Under the pieces are notes generated by a model. That model did not search any database. It had not been told where the DNA came from and worked only from the letters and a program-made list of their open reading frames with translations. Positions 23,201-25,885 of a stretch of DNA of 25,885 nt are shown here, one piece after another. The first letter of the stretch is position 1, and every line of letters starts with the position of its first letter. Made by a program: the position numbers and the translations under genes. The stretch is taken from positions 1 through 25,885 of IMG/VR virus record IMGVR_UViG_3300009526_000054, one strand, 5' to 3'. Origin of the DNA: a virus.

Positions 23201-23438
23201 TGAAACGAAGTCGGACGAAGCTGCTATTGGCGGGAAAACGGTTGAGCTAGAAGGAAGCTATAGTGCTTTTAAAGTTATAACCGCCACACCAATAGGGAAC
23301 GGTGCGCTTGCTGCTTACTGCGTCATTGATGCGGTAGATTTTACTGCTACACCAAACACGTTTGATGTATATATGTTCGACCCAGCGGGAGTGCAGCTCT
23401 CTGGTGACGGTTTTGTTTGGAGGTTTGAAGGTGTATAA
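20256..23438 (+). CDS. Tail tip protein, lambda J-like, with lectin-like insert and FN3 domains
   Basis: This 1060-residue protein forms the tail tip. Residues 1-195 and 365-615 make a J-like hub: APVVFGRDRFFAKPW, VPYLVAWGGPP, VYVDGVDI, and later NPIDIHAHLLEQ, LEFFRAYTGCSLTYDGG, PTRYVVSYTDKEND and AKREAVERYNR. Between them (about 204-360) is an inserted module, NLVPNSANPMLWTVQNGA ... ITIYYKAGTSGKVRFQV ... AYRVFRAVYTPLS ... VFVYGAQVD, the pattern of a carbohydrate-binding or lectin-like domain. Two fibronectin type III domains follow (about 620-715 and 718-820), then a beta-rich end (830-1060) closing in FDVYMFDPAG. It is probably the central fibre that triggers ejection; the insert may bind surface sugar. 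ATG lies two bases after the previous stop, with GAGGTGG upstream. Confidence 0.88.
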   Translation: MATFKYKNASGQYVTMNYRDRTPKASVSTVNAVAEASKSIRKETILSSNDIAPVVFGRDRFFAKPWNAFAKDDILYVPYLVAWGGPPQGDYLGGSGARGISAYNNVYVDGVDINETDGFIDSGGEIEYHYGRNGVNQPLSTFLAEAVTGFTNRYDGFAYIVLKVPVGISNGFPRVEVDIDGLKIRRRSANYPFVETGATPSGTNLVPNSANPMLWTVQNGATHQDTGNNIGFFQETTVTSGGSTGAKTRIIAGATVGAFFYGITIYYKAGTSGKVRFQVLNQTKNVSSIISGDIGSLPTQGTNPTTSGTFTVLSDHSLGAYRVFRAVYTPLSYLDTVYFYMGPQSSVSGENVFVYGAQVDNITYNFFAVPVFTDNPIDIHAHLLEQSGSTLDANSVQEASSWNNEVLPYSTSPRRSMGFTIDSVGKISSILEFFRAYTGCSLTYDGGVVYYLKQEARVTSHTFNDNHVERINIGKSKSKEVPTRYVVSYTDKENDFAVEEAIVVNPDSTLPVRISKISFLGCNNFEFAKREAVERYNRSTLSDLRVNVQLFDEGIEVLVGEVCSITYSDILTNKLMEVVSVSERSAGYWNVELEEYDPLFFSTDVESSPSFPDTQLPVHAPPPAVTGLTVSEEIYQRKNGEYDNRFRINWTKSISAYTRNYVVRVKKGGVVIASISETGLETAYGPLEEDVPYQIEVVAVTSLYEGAVASVIATPNGKTIPPLPVTVFDVFEVGGQVRLSWGAAVDLDIVDYEIQYGPANVVWDDDPASAQILNRVSSLRYVTNDIPIGTYDFMIKPRDSVGLYPTTGGDDGVGTKRVNSVEVTLDEKSLLVGSGTYPDLTTDDLLVHRTKEVRCSTFEIIYTNTSSQTWTALFGGSQLPAAGAIASKQAVPTSNFRHSSAVVTFATDISGNWRSTHDATVYGGTVATKQGLKLSAAASFTLYDAASVQTKARNTFQQYVGLGLVRIDLSKQIYRVDAVTRNETKSDEAAIGGKTVELEGSYSAFKVITATPIGNGALAAYCVIDAVDFTATPNTFDVYMFDPAGVQLSGDGFVWRFEGV

Positions 23439-24555
23439 CTATTTTAAGGCTCATTTTCCGATAGCCGATCAAACTGGCACAGACTTGGTTCTTGACACGA
23501 AGAACAGCCTTCATGCTTTGCGGGATGCTATCACTGTTGATGCTATGTATGGCTGGAACTATACAAACAGCGCGGCAATGAACCCAGCAGAAGGCACTTA
23601 TTCTCAGCCTGACTTTTATAATTGGTATAAGTCGATAGACGGAGTTATACACACAATAAGAGCCACCGTAACAAGTTGGGGTACTTACGGGGCTTCAATT
23701 ATAGTTTGGACTTATTCCTCAAACGGAATTGCGCTTGCTATTGGAACAGAGACTACTACTTGGGACGCTAACGGCAATTTTATACAGTCTGCTTGGAGTG
23801 GAAGCCCCACGATAGAGTTGTTTGAAAGAGAGAAGCCTGTTGTTGGGGATGCCTTCCTGCAAACAATAGATTATATACGGGAAAATCTTTTAGCTGTCCG
23901 AGATGATTTGATCGGAACTGCTGGGCATGGCTACAAGTATTATTATACTGTTGGTAACGGTTCAGCTCAAATGCCGCAAAATTTGTTTTGGTCTGACTTA
24001 TCCAAGCCAACGGCAAGCCGCCCGATAATGAAAGGTGTTATTGTTTATGATAGTAATGAGAGTGTAACTTCTATTTCTTGGGTTACATCAAATAATGGCG
24101 GCAGTTTATATTACAATGTAGGCACAATAAATTTTGTTTATACCTCAGAGGGTTATTGCTCAACAGCAATCTGGTCAACCCCCGCTAACTATACTCAGTT
24201 TGAAGATAACAGACCCATTATTACTGAATCAGATGCGGATAACATAATTGTAGATATTAAAAATAATCTCAACGCTTTGCATGATGGCGCGATAATGAAT
24301 ATTATGCCGTTTTGGAATTACAGTAGGCATTTCGGGACAGCCTCAAATCCATACTCAGAGAGATATACTAAAGGGGCGTTACAGCTTGAGATAATAAACA
24401 CCTACGGTGCTTCTGGCCCGTCAATTAACTGCCCAACACAAAGAACTTACAGTTATTCTACAGATAGTGGCTCTACTAGATTTATATATGGCAGAGCTGT
24501 TATAAACTATGGGGATGACGGGATTGTTTCTACAACAACATGGCACTTGAGTTAA
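23431..24555 (+). CDS. Tail fibre protein made of three ~126-residue repeats
   Basis: A 374-residue protein starts at GTG 23431, with GGAGG (23419-23423) seven bases upstream and an eight-base overlap with the tip gene; an ATG at 23362 is less likely. It consists of three diverged repeats at about 9-135, 136-261 and 262-374. Each opens with a helix: NSLHALRDA (25-33), ENLLAVRDD (151-159), NNLNALHDG (278-286), then an aromatic block (YGWNYT, YKYYYT, FWNYSR) and strands ending in QSAWS, STAIWS or STTTWHL. Period is 126 or 127 residues. I do not recognise the family. Position between tip and adhesin, and the high aromatic content, suggest a fibre or receptor-binding part. Confidence 0.75.
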   Translation: MYNYFKAHFPIADQTGTDLVLDTKNSLHALRDAITVDAMYGWNYTNSAAMNPAEGTYSQPDFYNWYKSIDGVIHTIRATVTSWGTYGASIIVWTYSSNGIALAIGTETTTWDANGNFIQSAWSGSPTIELFEREKPVVGDAFLQTIDYIRENLLAVRDDLIGTAGHGYKYYYTVGNGSAQMPQNLFWSDLSKPTASRPIMKGVIVYDSNESVTSISWVTSNNGGSLYYNVGTINFVYTSEGYCSTAIWSTPANYTQFEDNRPIITESDADNIIVDIKNNLNALHDGAIMNIMPFWNYSRHFGTASNPYSERYTKGALQLEIINTYGASGPSINCPTQRTYSYSTDSGSTRFIYGRAVINYGDDGIVSTTTWHLS

Positions 24556-24571
24556 CACAGGAGTATAGAAG

Positions 24572-25648
24572 ATGAGCCTTGGCCCATTTGCAGGAATAAC
24601 AGGCAGCTTAAAGACTTTACGCGATACAGTTGTTGCGGGTTTTACGGCTAATGCTACACAGCTAGACGCGACTATATTAAGTCGAGCCGCAGAAAACACT
24701 GTGGCAAAAGCCGCTGAATTAGCGGCAGTCAAAGCTCAAACAGATACTATCCCCACAATAAGTACTAATGCGTTAGCTGCGACCCGAAAAGAAACAGAAT
24801 TTCTCTCTGGTGGTGCGAGTACCTTCACTGTTCCTTCGGGTGTAAACATGGTCTACGTTACTATGATTTCTGGAGGTGGTGGAGGTGGTGGAGGGACAAT
24901 GAGATCAAGTGGTTCCAGTAAGGGGTATGGTGGAGGTGGTGGTGGAGGTGCTGGCTCAATAGCAATGAGAGTCCCATTAGCAGTCACGCCTCTTGCTACA
25001 ATCGCTGTTTTTGTTGGTAGTGGCGGTTCTGGAGGCGCGGGTGGTGATGCCCCAAGCGGTACTACTTATAACTCGTACCGATCTGGGGATGACGGTAATG
25101 GGGGAACAGACACCTATGTTGAAGGCGGGACTCATAGCATAACTCTTAGAACTGTAGGAGGAAAAGGAGGGTTGCGGGGTGCGATAGGTACGACCGAATC
25201 CGTCAATTCCGCTGGACAAAGCAAGGGAGGCGGACAGGTCAATACCGCTGCGTTCTGGGGTAATCAGCCCTGCTATGGGCCGGGTTCCGCTGGAGGCAAT
25301 GGAGGCACTCAACTACCCGCCATAACCTCCAGACCGAATGGGCAGAACCCATCCGGTTCGCTTGATTATTACGGAAGAAGCGGAGCCAATAAGGGGTCAA
25401 CGGCAGGAGGCAGTTTTACTTATGGTGGAGGTGGAGGTGGAGGCGGTCATGGGTATCGAGGTGATGGTGGAACAGGAGGCGCGTCAGGAACGTCAGTAGG
25501 GGGGAATGGCGGAGCCGCGCCTACTCATACGGGAGCAGGTGGAGGAGGCGGTTCCAGTACACAAACAAACACCAGCAACGCCAGCACCACATACGCTTGC
25601 GGGAGTGGAGGTGCTGGCGGCAGCGGTTACGTGCTAATCGAATACTAG
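24572..25648 (+). CDS. Glycine-rich tail adhesin
   Basis: A 358-residue protein begins with a short helical region that starts GSLKTLRDTVVAG, like the helix of the neighbouring fibre repeats, and has heptad-like ALA spacing up to about 75. From about 78 comes a glycine-rich domain: FLSGGASTFTVPSGVNMVYV, then tracts of Gly at 101-108 and 120-126 and several later, ending GSGGAGGSGYVLIEY. The F-x-VP-x-GV start, the Gly tracts and the Y-V-L-I-E-Y end are typical of phage glycine-rich fibre domains; T-even and S16 gp38 adhesins use similar polyglycine layers to bind receptors. AGGAG (24559-24563) is the ribosome binding site. It is likely the receptor-binding tip of the tail fibre. Confidence 0.85.
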   Translation: MSLGPFAGITGSLKTLRDTVVAGFTANATQLDATILSRAAENTVAKAAELAAVKAQTDTIPTISTNALAATRKETEFLSGGASTFTVPSGVNMVYVTMISGGGGGGGGTMRSSGSSKGYGGGGGGGAGSIAMRVPLAVTPLATIAVFVGSGGSGGAGGDAPSGTTYNSYRSGDDGNGGTDTYVEGGTHSITLRTVGGKGGLRGAIGTTESVNSAGQSKGGGQVNTAAFWGNQPCYGPGSAGGNGGTQLPAITSRPNGQNPSGSLDYYGRSGANKGSTAGGSFTYGGGGGGGGHGYRGDGGTGGASGTSVGGNGGAAPTHTGAGGGGGSSTQTNTSNASTTYACGSGGAGGSGYVLIEY

Positions 25649-25658
25649 GAGATAAAAA

Positions 25659-25885
25659 ATGATTACATACGCAAGTATAGAAAACGGCAAAGTAATCGGT
25701 ATTTATGCTTTTGCAAGTACCGAAGTAATTGGCCCCGATAAAGGAACTTTTGTTGATGTAACCAGCCAGCCTGAAGTGCAAGTTGGATGGATTTATTTAT
25801 CCGGAGATTCTTTTGAAGCTCCTCCAGAAATTGACATCATCTATAATCCTGTAATTACTACTGTAGATTTTGTAGAGTTATTCAC
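25659..25885 (+). CDS. Partial gene, tail-fibre-assembly-like protein
   Basis: A frame starts ATG at 25659, seven bases after AGGAG (25647-25651), and runs off the window after 75 codons without a stop. It reads MITYASIENGKVIGIYAF, VDVTSQPEVQVGWIYLSGDS and FEAPPEIDIIYNPVITTVDF. The Y-A-x-I-E-x-G-x-V opening and the VGW-x-Y-x-G-D-x-F-x-x-P segment are typical of the N-terminal part of phage tail-fibre assembly or tail-accessory proteins, and the last part (VDFVELF) resembles the start of their next domain. It follows the adhesin gene, where such chaperones usually lie. Confidence 0.7.
   Translation, partial: MITYASIENGKVIGIYAFASTEVIGPDKGTFVDVTSQPEVQVGWIYLSGDSFEAPPEIDIIYNPVITTVDFVELF

Noticed and set aside
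24977-25781. Minus-strand frames opposite the glycine-rich adhesin
   Set aside because: Gly codons (GGN) make few stops on the opposite strand; no independent support for coding.

Overview
The window is a gene-dense stretch of a tailed bacteriophage (or prophage): packaging, capsid, neck, tail and host-recognition genes, all on the + strand. The long tape measure gene, a tail-assembly chaperone with a -1 frameshift site, a lambda-J-like tip protein and the lack of sheath or baseplate genes indicate a siphovirus with a long flexible non-contractile tail. The AUG/GUG/UUG starts with purine-rich ribosome binding sites and the protein families point to a Gram-negative, probably gammaproteobacterial or marine host. 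No host gene, integrase, repressor or tRNA is visible, so host and lifestyle stay open.

Layout. Positions 1-680 are non-coding and hold an array of ten 18-bp GGTATA-N6-TATACC repeats, then AATATCAG repeats and an AT-rich stretch that looks like a replication origin, centromere or control region. From 681 comes a possible 16-residue leader ORF, a small HNH-like protein, a ParB-domain/DUF4417 fusion, a small unknown protein, then terminase small and large subunits, portal (DUF4055) and the MuF/SPP1-gp7-like head protein. A lysis island (three-helix holin and a membrane-anchored coiled-coil protein) and a set of small or beta-rich proteins lie between portal/MuF and scaffold/major capsid. A strong intrinsic terminator follows the capsid gene.

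Next come the neck and tail genes: DnaT-like head-tail connector, head closure, tail completion, tail terminator, major tail protein, the G/GT chaperone pair using an A AAA AAG slippery heptamer, a 1309-residue tape measure, two minor tail proteins and a 1060-residue tip protein with an inserted lectin-like module and two fibronectin type III domains. The right end encodes host recognition: a fibre made of three diverged ~126-residue repeats, a glycine-rich adhesin, and the start of a gene of tail-fibre-assembly type that runs off the window.

The genes follow the usual order of virion assembly, and most neighbours overlap or nearly touch, as in one long late operon. RNA-level devices seem to set expression ratios: the terminator after the capsid gene, hairpins with an identical GAGAG loop before the scaffold and chaperone genes, a hairpin at the capsid start codon, and very short ORFs with strong ribosome binding sites that end in ATGA overlaps with the next gene. 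All assignments come from reading sequence by eye; no database search was run.
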